A DNA stretch of 7,273 nucleotides from Deltaproteobacteria bacterium (GCA_006226895.1 SBFN01000138.1:1-7273), one strand, 5' to 3'. Positions 1 to 6,554 are shown, counted from the stretch's first letter. Numbers and translations are program-made. The notes: generated by a model not told the origin, from the letters alone.

Positions 1-1096
1 TTGACGTCGCTGAAGTTGAAAACTTCTTCCTGCTGGAAATAGGTGCAGAACATGCCACCCACCCGCTGAAGCGAAGTCGGGACATTAGCGTTCGCTGCTG
101 CGTCCTGAAGCCCTTTGCAGAGATAGGCACTCTTCTCTTCAATCTTCTCGTAGAAACCTTCTTCTTTAAGCAGCTCAAGGGTTGCGATACCGGCGCTCAT
201 AGCCAGAGGATTCCCCGAAAGGGTACCCGCCTGATAGACTCCGCCATCCGGAGAGAGGCTAGCCATGATCTCCCGTTTGCCGCCGAAGGCGCCGACTGGA
301 AGCCCCAGACCAGGTCGCCGCGCACCTTGAATCGCTCCTGGGCGCCACCGTAGGCAACCCGGAAGCCGGTCATAACTTCGTCGATAATTAATATAATGCC
401 TTCGGCATCGCAAAGCTGACGCAACCCCTCGAGAAAACCTTCTCTTGGTGCTACGCAGCCCATGTTGCCAGCAATTGGTTCGAGGATGATGCAGGCGATT
501 TCACCCTTGTTGGCGGCGACCATCGCTTTGGTCTCTTCGAGGTCATTGTAGGTGGCTGTCAGGGTGTGTTTGGCGAAATCCGCAGGAACGCCCGGGGAGG
601 TTGGCACTCCGAAGGTGGCCAGTCCACTGCCGGCTTTTACCAGCAGGGAGTCGGCGTGACCGTGATAACAGCCGTCGAACTTGAGAATCTTGTCACGACC
701 GGTGTAGCCACGAGCCAGACGGATCGCGCTCATGGTGGCTTCGGTACCGGAAGAGACCATGCGCACCATTTCAATGTTCGGATAGGCGTCGCAGACCATC
801 TCGGCCAGCTGGGTCTCGCGGGCCGTGGGTGCGCCGAAGGAAGCACCTGTTGCCGCTGTTTTCTGAATGGCTTCAACAACCTTGGGGTGGCAATGACCTA
901 GAATCATTGGGCCCCAGGAGCCCACATAGTCAATATAGGCGTTATCGTCAGCGTCGAAAATTTTCGAACCAGCAGCCCGGGAGATGAAAATTGGCTCACA
1001 GCCAACAGACTTGAATGCCCGGACCGGGCTGTTAACACCACCCGGGATCACTTGCTTTGCCTTGGCAAAATGGTTGGAAGATTTCTGATGGTTCAT
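1..1096 (-). pseudogene. hemL: Glutamate-1-semialdehyde 2,1-aminomutase, frame-disrupted and 3'-truncated by the window edge
   Basis: HemL is a cytoplasmic PLP enzyme that converts glutamate-1-semialdehyde to 5-aminolevulinate in the C5 route to heme, siroheme and cobalamin. Translation from the ATG at 1096 gives a clear HemL N-terminus: SSGTEA phosphate-binding segment, YHGHAD, and IDEVMTGFR with the cofactor-contacting Asp at residue 239. A good Shine-Dalgarno (AAGGAG) precedes this start. After GDLV (V263, codon 310-308) the frame changes. The proper continuation, [13 protein letters not shown] then [13 protein letters not shown] and [12 protein letters not shown], is read in another frame from about 305 down to 1. 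Family members have roughly eight residues (type xLGKIIGG) between these two parts; only two bases remain, so about 22 bases are missing, including the codon of the Schiff-base lysine expected near residue 267. Read as it stands, the protein ends after 299 residues with a wrong tail (stop at 197-199). Both flanking parts are otherwise intact, so this is either a recent deletion or an assembly error. The last ~55 residues lie off the window. Confidence 0.9.
303..308 (-). other. Deletion/frameshift junction in hemL
   Basis: On the minus strand the codon for V263 (310-308) is followed by the two bases TG and then GGG CTT CCA GTC in a new frame, encoding the family's GLPVG segment. The expected intervening segment, including the catalytic Lys of the LGK motif, is absent. 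The size of the loss (about 22 nt) is inferred from the usual family spacing. Confidence 0.8.
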
Positions 1097-1101
1097 AGCG
1101 G

Positions 1102-1107
1102 CTCCTT
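1102..1107 (-). promoter_or_regulatory. hemL ribosome binding site
   Basis: On the minus strand AAGGAG lies five bases before the ATG at 1096-1094. This strong site fixes the hemL start and fits the usual HemL N-terminus. Confidence 0.75.
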
Positions 1108-1134
1108 AAAGAACGTGCTTGCGTTGGGAAGGTT

Positions 1135-1210
1135 GACAGCTTCGAAAGGCCTTTGTTCGGTGGCAGCAGGCCCCTTAGGGCCGGACCCTCACTGCTGTTT
1201 TCGACGTGTC
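1135..1210 (-). ncRNA. Structured leader (irregular long hairpin) upstream of hemL; candidate RNA element
   Basis: Read on the minus strand, this segment can fold into one extended hairpin of nested stems: GACAC (1210-1206) with GTGTC minus one bulged base (1140-1135), TCGAAA (1204-1199) with TTTCGA (1147-1142), CAGCA (1197-1193) with TGCTG (1168-1164), and GGCCC (1182-1178) with GGGCC (1173-1169) closing a TAAG tetraloop. It would lie in the hemL 5' untranslated region if transcription starts near 1246, about 40 bases upstream of the start codon. A competing stem, AAAGG/CCTTT (1154-1145), uses part of the same sequence, so two alternative folds are possible. I could not match it to a riboswitch family I know. 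Since an inverted repeat folds on either strand, the transcribed strand is an inference. Confidence 0.35.
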
Positions 1211-1242
1211 TGTGCGTATGGCTTGGCTGCTCCTCTATATCA

Positions 1243-1253
1243 AGGTGACACCT
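1243..1253. promoter_or_regulatory. Inverted repeat AGGTGACACCT, possible operator at the hemL start point
   Basis: AGGTG and CACCT are perfect inverted arms around one central base, abutting the 8-base palindrome TGTTAACA (1253-1260). Their place over the predicted hemL -10/+1 area would suit a repressor site. No regulator is assigned. Confidence 0.25.
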
Positions 1254-1280
1254 GTTAACATAGCAACCAGAGTCTGTCAA
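1252..1280 (-). promoter_or_regulatory. Predicted sigma70-type hemL promoter
   Basis: On the minus strand a perfect -35 box TTGACA (1280-1275) is followed after 17 bases by TAACAG (1257-1252), a weak -10 match, or after 16 bases by TTAACA. The predicted start point, near 1246, gives a leader of about 150 bases. The -35 is convincing and the -10 is not. Confidence 0.4.
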
Positions 1281-1333
1281 GAAAACGCCCGTTTTAGCGT
1301 AGGGTCATCGGTTGGTCTGGTTCTGTCTATATT

Positions 1334-1350
1334 TTTTAGTCAAACTAAAA
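1334..1350. promoter_or_regulatory. Inverted repeat TTTTAGT-CAA-ACTAAAA (site 1), possible operator
   Basis: Seven-base perfect arms flank a three-base centre. A related copy lies at 1441-1459. The pattern of TTAG...CTAA half-sites recalls operators of DtxR/MntR-type metal regulators, but this is only a resemblance. It lies about 165 bases upstream of the predicted rnf -10. Confidence 0.35.
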
Positions 1351-1440
1351 TATTGCCGTGCAATTTGTAGTAATCCGTAAAAATAAGTCTTTATTCATTT
1401 TGCCCTTACACGATTCTTGTGCCGGTTGCCTTCTTTGCTC

Positions 1441-1459
1441 TTTTGAAGTAAAACTAAAA
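1441..1459. promoter_or_regulatory. Degenerate second copy of the ACTAAAA repeat (site 2)
   Basis: AAACTAAAA (1451-1459) repeats bases 1342-1350 exactly. The flanking TTTTGAAGT (1441-1449) resembles the left arm TTTTAGT of site 1 with two extra bases. The site ends about 20 bases upstream of the predicted rnf -35, where an activator or an upstream repressor could bind. Confidence 0.3.
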
Positions 1460-1478
1460 GATTCTTATTTTATACTGT

Positions 1479-1507
1479 TTGACTTTGCAGGTTAACTGCT
1501 TTATAAC
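1479..1507 (+). promoter_or_regulatory. Predicted sigma70-type promoter of the rnf operon
   Basis: TTGACT (1479-1484, 5 of 6 consensus bases) and TATAAC (1502-1507, 5 of 6) are separated by exactly 17 bases. Transcription would start near 1514, leaving a leader of about 35 bases before rnfA. A further -10-like TATACT at 1471-1476 lacks a matching -35 box. Confidence 0.6.
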
Positions 1508-1548
1508 CGCTGGTCTGACCAATTTGCAGGGTAGGGTATTTAGGGTGT

Positions 1549-2130
1549 ATGGCTGATCTTCTTATCATTTTGGTAAGCGCAATCTTTGTCAACAACTTCG
1601 TGTTGGCGCGCTTTCTCGGCATCTGTCCCTTCCTCGGCGTTTCCAAGAAGGTGGAAACTGCTCTGGGGATGGGGATGGCTGTGACCTTTGTCATGACCGT
1701 CGCCACTGTCGTGACCTGGTTTATCCAGTACTTTGTCCTGATTCCGTTTGAGATCGAATACCTGCAGACAATCGCCTTTATCCTGGTTATTGCGTCCCTG
1801 GTTCAATTGGTGGAGATGGTGATCCAGAAGGTGAGCCCGGTGCTCTACCAGTCGCTGGGTATTTTTCTGCCCCTGATTACAACCAACTGTGCGGTGCTCG
1901 GTTTGGCTGTACTTAACGTGCAGAAAGACTACACCTTTTTACAGGGCATTGTCTTTGCGATTGGTGCGGCGATGGGCTTTACTCTGGCGTTGGTGCTCTT
2001 CGCCGGCTTGCGTGAGCGCCTGGAGCTGTGCCCTGTGCCGAAAAGCTTCCGTGGTGCGGCCATAGCCATGGTGACGGCCGGCTTGTTGTCTCTGGCCTTC
2101 ATGGGTTTTGCCGGACTGGTTAAAGGTTGA
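1549..2130 (+). CDS. rnfA: Rnf electron transport complex subunit A (RnfA/RsxA), integral membrane
   Basis: RnfA is a core membrane subunit of the Rnf ferredoxin:NAD+ oxidoreductase and homologous to NqrE of the Na+-pumping NADH:quinone reductase. The 193-residue product is very hydrophobic, with about six membrane spans, and has the family's usual length. The typical N-terminus (residues 11-20, [10 protein letters not shown]) is followed by [12 protein letters not shown] with Cys26, and ITTNCAVLG carries Cys114. In the family these two cysteines, with the matching pair in RnfE, hold an iron-sulfur centre inside the membrane. The start is preceded only by a weak, G-rich Shine-Dalgarno (TAGGG), but no better in-frame start exists nearby. 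It is the first gene of the operon, six bases ahead of rnfB. It is a distant paralogue of RnfE, also in this operon, with inverted topology expected. The function is secure by family. Confidence 0.97.
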   Translation: MADLLIILVSAIFVNNFVLARFLGICPFLGVSKKVETALGMGMAVTFVMTVATVVTWFIQYFVLIPFEIEYLQTIAFILVIASLVQLVEMVIQKVSPVLYQSLGIFLPLITTNCAVLGLAVLNVQKDYTFLQGIVFAIGAAMGFTLALVLFAGLRERLELCPVPKSFRGAAIAMVTAGLLSLAFMGFAGLVKG

Positions 2131-2136
2131 TTTGAG

Positions 2137-2979
2137 ATGTTAGCAGCAATATTAAGCCTTGGATGTATTGGCATGATCGCGGCGATCGCGCTCGGTTTTG
2201 CGGCAAAGAAGTTTGCCGTGGAGGTCGACCCACGAGAGCTGGCGGCGATGGAAGTCTTGCCGGGTGCCAACTGCGGCGCCTGCGGTTTTCCCGGCTGTGC
2301 CGGTTTCGCCAAGGCGGTGATCGATGGCAAGGCCGAGATCAATCAGTGCCCGCCGGGCGGCGCTGACGTTGTCGCCAAGCTGGCCCGCATCCTGGGAGTA
2401 GAGGCAACAACAGCTGCTCGCGAGGTGGCAGTGGTGCTTTGCCAGGGTGACAATCAAAAAGCGAAGCTGAAGTTTCAGTATCTTGGGCTGGAAGATTGTA
2501 ACGCAGCGCAAAAGATTGCCGGTGGTGCTAAAGCCTGCCCCGGCGGTTGCTTGGGGCTCGGGTCGTGTGAACGGATTTGCCCTTTCGATGCCATCGAGAT
2601 GACGGCCGACGGATTAGCCGTGATTAGCAGGGAAAAATGCACCGGCTGTAAAAAGTGTATCGCTGTCTGCCCGCGCAACGTGATTCGTATGACACCTTAC
2701 GAATCAACAACCCACGTTTTATGTAACAGCAATGACAAGGGTGCCTTGGTCCGTAAATACTGCCAAATCGGTTGTATCGGCTGTCATATCTGCAAGAAAA
2801 CGGTTCCCGATGCATATGTCATAGAGAATTTTCTCGCGACTGTTGTGTACGAAGAAGATGCAGACGCCGCTGAGGCGATCGACAAGTGTCCCACGAAATG
2901 TATTTGCGATTTCAGTGAGGGCTACCCGGACGGAAGCATTTTTGTCGCGGTGAAAGACGATAATTCTGACGCTGCTTAA
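2137..2979 (+). CDS. rnfB: Rnf complex iron-sulfur subunit B (RnfB), long multi-cluster form
   Basis: RnfB is thought to accept electrons from reduced ferredoxin and pass them into the Rnf complex. The 280-residue protein has one N-terminal membrane anchor (about residues 2-23), then the Fe-S domain with C46, C49, C54 and C71 in the motif NCGACGFPGC. It next has the segment YLGLEDC...GGAKACPGGCLGLG (C121, C134, C138), which leads into two ferredoxin-like motifs: C144ERIC148P and C168TGC171KKC174IAVC178P. A further cysteine group follows (C209, C213, C216, C219) and the tail has C251PTKC255. With 23 cysteines in all, several 4Fe-4S clusters are expected. This layout matches the long RnfB of anaerobes such as Acetobacterium, not the short gammaproteobacterial (RsxB) type. 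It starts six bases after rnfA, with AAAGG about ten bases before the ATG. The family assignment is secure; the exact cluster count is inferred. Confidence 0.97.
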   Translation: MLAAILSLGCIGMIAAIALGFAAKKFAVEVDPRELAAMEVLPGANCGACGFPGCAGFAKAVIDGKAEINQCPPGGADVVAKLARILGVEATTAAREVAVVLCQGDNQKAKLKFQYLGLEDCNAAQKIAGGAKACPGGCLGLGSCERICPFDAIEMTADGLAVISREKCTGCKKCIAVCPRNVIRMTPYESTTHVLCNSNDKGALVRKYCQIGCIGCHICKKTVPDAYVIENFLATVVYEEDADAAEAIDKCPTKCICDFSEGYPDGSIFVAVKDDNSDAA

Positions 2980-3010
2980 GTGGTTTCAGTTTAAGGAATA
3001 ACGAATCGGC

Positions 3011-4327
3011 ATGAAGTTGAAAACCTTCAAAGGTGGGATTCATCCTCCGGACAACAAGCAGTGGTCGGAGCATAAGGCGATCGAAGACTGTCCGTTGCCG
3101 GATGAGCTGATTGTTCCCCTGTCCCAGCACATCGGTGCGCCGGCTGTGGCCTGCGTTGAGGTGGGCCAGCAGGTGGCCAAGGGACAGGAAATCGGTGCTG
3201 CGAAGGGTTTTGTCTCGGTGCCGGTGCATGCGCCGACTTCGGGCGAGGTGGTCGCGATCGAGAGCCGCCCGCACCCGGGTGGCGCATCTTTGCCTGCTGT
3301 GGTGATTAGGGCTGACGGCGAGGATCGTTGGTCAGGTGATCTGCAGGGTGCCGACCCGTCTTCTCTCTCTGTGGAAGAGATTGTTGAAAAGGTGCGTTCG
3401 GCCGGCGTGGTCGGGATGGGTGGCGCAGCGTTTCCCGCACATGTCAAGATGTCGCCGCCGCCGGAGAAGCCGATTCGCACTCTCGTCTTTAATGGCGTCG
3501 AATGTGAGCCGTATCTGACCGCAGACCACCGTATGATGCTCGAAGAGACCGAGCGTGTCCTGCAAGGGGTTGCCATTTTGCAGTATGTCTACGGCGCCGA
3601 GCGGGTGGTGATTGGTGTCGAGGCCAACAAGCCGGATGCGATTGCTTTGTTGCAGAAAGAGTGTGCTGATAACCCGGTAGAGGTTATGCCGCTCGAGGTC
3701 AAATACCCCCAAGGGGCGGAGAAACAGCTTATATCGGCTGCGACTGGCAGGGAAGTGCCTTCAGGTGGTCTGCCAATGGATGTCGGCGTGGCCGTGCATA
3801 ACGTCTCCAGTGCTGCCGCCGTGACCGATGCGGTCATGCTGGGACGTCCGCTGATCGAACGAATTTGTACGGTGACCGGCCCGGCGATCAGGGAGCCGAA
3901 GAACCTGCGCATCCGTATTGGCATGCCCCTCTCACACCTGGTTGGGGTCTGTGGCGGACTGACAGAAGAGCCCGGCAAAATTATCCTCGGTGGCCCGATG
4001 ATGGGTTTCACCCAGGCCGGGTTGGATGCGCCGACAACACGCGGGACCTCGGGTTTGCTGTTGCTGCGCGACGAAGACGTGGCAAAGAGCCCGGAAGGGC
4101 CCTGCATTCGCTGTGCGCGTTGTGTGGATGCCTGCCCGATGAACCTGTTGCCGACCACGATTGCGGCCTATTCGCGCCGTGACCTGGTCGCAGAAGCGGA
4201 AGAGTATTGTGCCATGGATTGTATCGAGTGCGGCAGCTGCAGCTACGTCTGTCCTGCCTGTCTTCCGCTGGTGCAGTCGATTCGTTACGGTAAGGCAGCT
4301 GTGCTCGCTAAAAAGAGAAACTCGTAA
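3011..4327 (+). CDS. rnfC: Rnf complex subunit C (RnfC), NADH/FMN and iron-sulfur subunit
   Basis: RnfC is the peripheral cytoplasmic subunit where NAD+/NADH reacts, by homology to the flavoprotein subunit of complex I (NuoF) and to NqrA. In this 438-residue protein an N-terminal barrel-sandwich region (about 1-105, opening FKGGIHPPDNK) precedes the nucleotide/FMN-binding region with GMGGAAFP (135-142) and NGVECEPY (161-168). An SLBB-like part follows, and then two ferredoxin motifs: C365IRC368ARC371VDAC375P and C404IEC407GSC410SYVC414P, with extra cysteines C400 and C417. It ends soon after, so it lacks the long Ala/Lys-rich tail of gammaproteobacterial RnfC and is closer in size to the anaerobe type. 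AAGGA is thirteen bases upstream, a long spacing, but an in-frame stop at 2999-3001 excludes an earlier start. It lies 31 bases after rnfB. Confidence 0.97.
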   Translation: MKLKTFKGGIHPPDNKQWSEHKAIEDCPLPDELIVPLSQHIGAPAVACVEVGQQVAKGQEIGAAKGFVSVPVHAPTSGEVVAIESRPHPGGASLPAVVIRADGEDRWSGDLQGADPSSLSVEEIVEKVRSAGVVGMGGAAFPAHVKMSPPPEKPIRTLVFNGVECEPYLTADHRMMLEETERVLQGVAILQYVYGAERVVIGVEANKPDAIALLQKECADNPVEVMPLEVKYPQGAEKQLISAATGREVPSGGLPMDVGVAVHNVSSAAAVTDAVMLGRPLIERICTVTGPAIREPKNLRIRIGMPLSHLVGVCGGLTEEPGKIILGGPMMGFTQAGLDAPTTRGTSGLLLLRDEDVAKSPEGPCIRCARCVDACPMNLLPTTIAAYSRRDLVAEAEEYCAMDCIECGSCSYVCPACLPLVQSIRYGKAAVLAKKRNS

Positions 4328-4331
4328 ACAA

Positions 4332-4344
4332 CATATATTATATG
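4332..4344 (+). promoter_or_regulatory. SD-less, A/T-rich rnfD initiation region with inverted repeat CATATA-T-TATATG
   Basis: The 14 bases between rnfC and rnfD contain no Shine-Dalgarno. Instead a perfect 6-1-6 inverted repeat overlaps the rnfD ATG (4342-4344). An unstructured A/T-rich start or translational coupling to rnfC probably serves initiation. Confidence 0.35.
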
Positions 4345-5334
4345 AGTCAACTTTACCTTTCATCATCACCGCACGTTCACTCCGGGGAGACTACCTCCGC
4401 GGTCATGCGTGCCGTTATTTACAGCCTGATTCCGGCGTGCCTGGTGGCGGTCTACTTCTTCGGTCCGTCCGCTTTGAGTGTGTTGTTGATTGCGACCCTC
4501 GGTTGCCTGGCAACAGAGGCGGTCTGTCAGCGACTGATGCGCCAGCCGGTGACCATCTCTGATGGCAGTGCCGCGATTACCGGTATATTATTGGCGCTCA
4601 ATTTGCCGCCGACCTGCCCGTGGTGGATGACTCTGCTCGGTGCGGTAATCGCTATCGCCGTAGGTAAGCAGGTTTACGGAGGGCTGGGAGCCAACCCGTT
4701 CAATCCGGCGCTTGTCGCGCGTGTCGTTCTGTTGATCTCGTTCCCGGTGCAGATGACGACCTGGTCGAAGCCAGCGCCGATTGGCTCCGGGCTGGATCTG
4801 GTGACCACGGCAACACCTCTGGGCGAATGGAAGAACGCCGTGATGCTGACCGGCAAGATGCCTGAGGCGGCTTCCGGCAGCACCATCAATTATCTGCTCG
4901 GCAACATGCCTGGCTGCGTCGGCGAGGTCTCGGCTCTGGCGCTGTTGCTTGGTGCTGCTTACCTCTTTTATCGCAAGATCCTGACCTGGCATATCCCGGT
5001 GACCTTTGTCGGTACGGTCGTTGTCCTCTCCGGTATCTTCTGGCTGGTCAACCCGGCCAAGTACCCTGACCCGATCTTCCATCTACTGACTGGCGGCCTG
5101 GTGCTTGGTGCCTTCTATATGGCGACGGACATGGTCACCACTCCGGTCTCGCCGAAGGGGATGTTGATCTTTGGTGTTGGCTGTGGAGTGCTGACGGTGC
5201 TGATTCGCCTGTTTGGCGGTTATCCGGAAGGCGTGTCTTTCGCAATCTTGTTGATGAATGCGGCGACTCCATTGATCGATCGTTATACCCGTCCTAAGAT
5301 TTTCGGGGCGCTCAAGGCGGAGGGAGCGAAATGA
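4342..5334 (+). CDS. rnfD: Rnf complex subunit D (RnfD), flavinylated membrane subunit
   Basis: RnfD is the large membrane subunit of Rnf, homologous to NqrB. It carries a covalently bound FMN and is thought to take part in ion translocation. The 330 residues are the usual length, with about eight to ten hydrophobic spans. Family signatures include the N-terminal SSSPHVHS, the loop VYGGLGANPFNPAL, the LDLVTTATPL motif and the C-terminal YMATDMVTTPVSPKG region. By alignment with the SGAT/TGAT flavinylation motif of the family, T158 in TTAT (residues 155-158) is the likely FMN-linked threonine. This is inferred. The gene follows rnfC after 14 bases and overlaps rnfG by four bases (ATGA). It is the only rnf gene here with no recognisable Shine-Dalgarno. 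Confidence 0.97.
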   Translation: MSQLYLSSSPHVHSGETTSAVMRAVIYSLIPACLVAVYFFGPSALSVLLIATLGCLATEAVCQRLMRQPVTISDGSAAITGILLALNLPPTCPWWMTLLGAVIAIAVGKQVYGGLGANPFNPALVARVVLLISFPVQMTTWSKPAPIGSGLDLVTTATPLGEWKNAVMLTGKMPEAASGSTINYLLGNMPGCVGEVSALALLLGAAYLFYRKILTWHIPVTFVGTVVVLSGIFWLVNPAKYPDPIFHLLTGGLVLGAFYMATDMVTTPVSPKGMLIFGVGCGVLTVLIRLFGGYPEGVSFAILLMNAATPLIDRYTRPKIFGALKAEGAK

Positions 5335-5939
5335 ACAGTATCCCGCGTCTTGTCCTCGTCTTGACCCTGATTACCGCCGGAGCTGGTCTCGTGCTCTCGC
5401 TGGTTGAGTCAGTGACCCGTGAGCCGATCGCCGAGCAGCGGCGGCAGGAAATGCTGCGTGCCCTGCAGGCGGTTTTGCCGCCGGCCGACAACTCTCCCGA
5501 TGAGGACACCGTCGAGCTTGTGGTTGGTCAGGACAAGCGTGGCCGCGATGTGATGCGCAAATTTTTCCGAGGTCGCAAAGATGGGCAACTGAGCGGTCTT
5601 GCCTTCAAGGTGGTCGCTCCGGATGGATACAGCGGTAATATCGACGTTATGGTCGGCATCGATCCTTCGGGCACTGTGGTTGGTATTGAGATTCTGAGTC
5701 ACAATGAAACTCCGGGACTCGGTGATAAGATCGCTTTTCCTGAGTACAAGAAAACCTTTGCCGGCAAAAACCTCGACAACGCTGATTGGCGGGTAAAGAA
5801 AGACGGTGGTGAGTTTGACCAGATCACCGGGGCGACGATTTCGCCTCGTGCTGTCGTTGGTGCAGTCCGTAAAGGGCTTGAGTTCTACCGCGACAATAAA
5901 GCAGAAGTGATTGCTGATAGCCAGGGAGGAACGCAATGA
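5331..5939 (+). CDS. rnfG: Rnf complex subunit G (RnfG), covalent-FMN subunit
   Basis: RnfG is a single-span membrane protein with an extracytoplasmic FMN-binding domain, homologous to NqrC, which relays electrons through a covalently bound flavin. The 202-residue product has an N-terminal anchor (about residues 6-26). It then has the FMN-binding core, with the conserved stretch EILSHNETPGLGDKI and the flavinylation motif D163QITGAT169IS, where T169 is the predicted attachment site. The ATG overlaps the rnfD stop as ATGA, and a strong GGAGGG (5319-5324) lies six bases upstream, so translation is coupled but also well supported by its own site. Flavin attachment by the ApbE/Ftp transferase is expected; no such gene is in this window. 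Length and motifs are normal. Confidence 0.97.
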   Translation: MNSIPRLVLVLTLITAGAGLVLSLVESVTREPIAEQRRQEMLRALQAVLPPADNSPDEDTVELVVGQDKRGRDVMRKFFRGRKDGQLSGLAFKVVAPDGYSGNIDVMVGIDPSGTVVGIEILSHNETPGLGDKIAFPEYKKTFAGKNLDNADWRVKKDGGEFDQITGATISPRAVVGAVRKGLEFYRDNKAEVIADSQGGTQ

Positions 5940-6529
5940 GCCTGGTGAATAATATCAAAAAGAGTATCTGGGCCGAGAACGCTGTCTTCAGACTTTTGCT
6001 CGGCCTCTGCCCGGCGCTGGCGGTAACCACCAGCGCAGAAAATGGTCTTGGAATGGGGTTGGCGACGACCTTCGTGCTGGTCTGTTCAAACATCGTCGTT
6101 TCGTCCTTGCGCAAGGTGATTCCTCCCAAGGTCCGGATTCCGTCATTTATCGTCGTTATCGCCTCCTTCGTGACGATTGTTCAGCTCTGCATGGAGGCGT
6201 ACTTTTACGATCTGCACAAGGCGCTCGGAATTTTTATCCCCCTGATTGTCGTCAACTGCCTGATCCTCGGTCGTGCCGAAGCCTTCGCTTCGAAGAACAA
6301 GCTTTTGCCTGCTGTGGTGGATGGGGTCGGGATGGGAATCGGTTTTACTCTCGCACTCTTTGTCCTCGGTGCGGTCCGTGAACTCTTCGGTTCCGGCACC
6401 CTCCTCGGTTACAGTGTCTTCGGGGAAGGCTTCCAACCGTTGCTCTTGATGATCCTCCCCCCCGGGGCGTTCATCGCAATGGGCCTTTTGTTGGCTGGAA
6501 TGAATCTTTTTGACGCGCGTAAGAAGTAA
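5936..6529 (+). CDS. rnfE: Rnf complex subunit E (RnfE/RsxE), integral membrane
   Basis: RnfE pairs with RnfA to form the membrane core of Rnf, and is homologous to NqrD. The 197-residue product has about six membrane spans. It starts with a short amphipathic N-terminus (NNIKKSIWAENAVFRLLLGLCPALAV) containing Cys25, and Cys108 lies in IPLIVVNCLILGRAEAF. These correspond to Cys26 and Cys114 of RnfA, and the four cysteines are expected to bind the intramembrane iron-sulfur centre. The ATG overlaps the rnfG stop (ATGA) and is served by GGGAGGA (5924-5930). It is the last rnf gene: no rnfH, nth or apbE follows, and the operon gives way to a 287-base gap before nuoA. Confidence 0.97.
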   Translation: MSLVNNIKKSIWAENAVFRLLLGLCPALAVTTSAENGLGMGLATTFVLVCSNIVVSSLRKVIPPKVRIPSFIVVIASFVTIVQLCMEAYFYDLHKALGIFIPLIVVNCLILGRAEAFASKNKLLPAVVDGVGMGIGFTLALFVLGAVRELFGSGTLLGYSVFGEGFQPLLLMILPPGAFIAMGLLLAGMNLFDARKK

Positions 6530-6554
6530 ACAATACCTTCCTTTTTAAGTACAT

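Larger units (their letters stand above)
1097..1548. other. Divergent intergenic region between hemL and rnfA
   Basis: This 452-base gap has no credible gene; the short open frames here carry no recognisable protein signal. The half next to hemL (about 1100-1280) is GC-balanced and contains a predicted hemL promoter, an operator-like repeat and a long irregular hairpin. The half next to rnfA (about 1320-1510) is A/T-rich and contains two related inverted repeats and the predicted rnf promoter. The separate elements are listed individually. Confidence 0.8.

Noticed and set aside
566..901. Open frame of 111 residues on the plus strand opposite hemL
   Set aside because: It is antisense to a clearly conserved protein, has low-complexity composition and no recognisable domain; it is a coding shadow.
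1131..1250. Known riboswitch or RNA in the hemL leader (lysine, cyclic-di-GMP, SAM, cobalamin, 6S or SRP RNA)
   Set aside because: Short stretches such as ATAGAGGAGCAGCC or CCGGCCCTAAG recall parts of known RNAs, but the remaining conserved segments of each class are missing.
1471..1476. TATACT as the main rnf -10 box
   Set aside because: No acceptable -35 lies 16-18 bases upstream; the TTGACT/TATAAC pair with 17-base spacing just downstream is much better.
3040..3576. Open frames of up to 189 residues on the minus strand opposite rnfC (also 3589-4158 and 3932-4369)
   Set aside because: They are by-products of the codon bias of rnfC, with Ser/Thr/Arg-rich sequence, no ribosome site and no family resemblance.
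4588..5082. 164-residue minus-strand frame opposite rnfD, and 1929-2342 opposite rnfA/rnfB
   Set aside because: They lie fully within well-supported membrane or iron-sulfur protein genes on the other strand and look like shadows.
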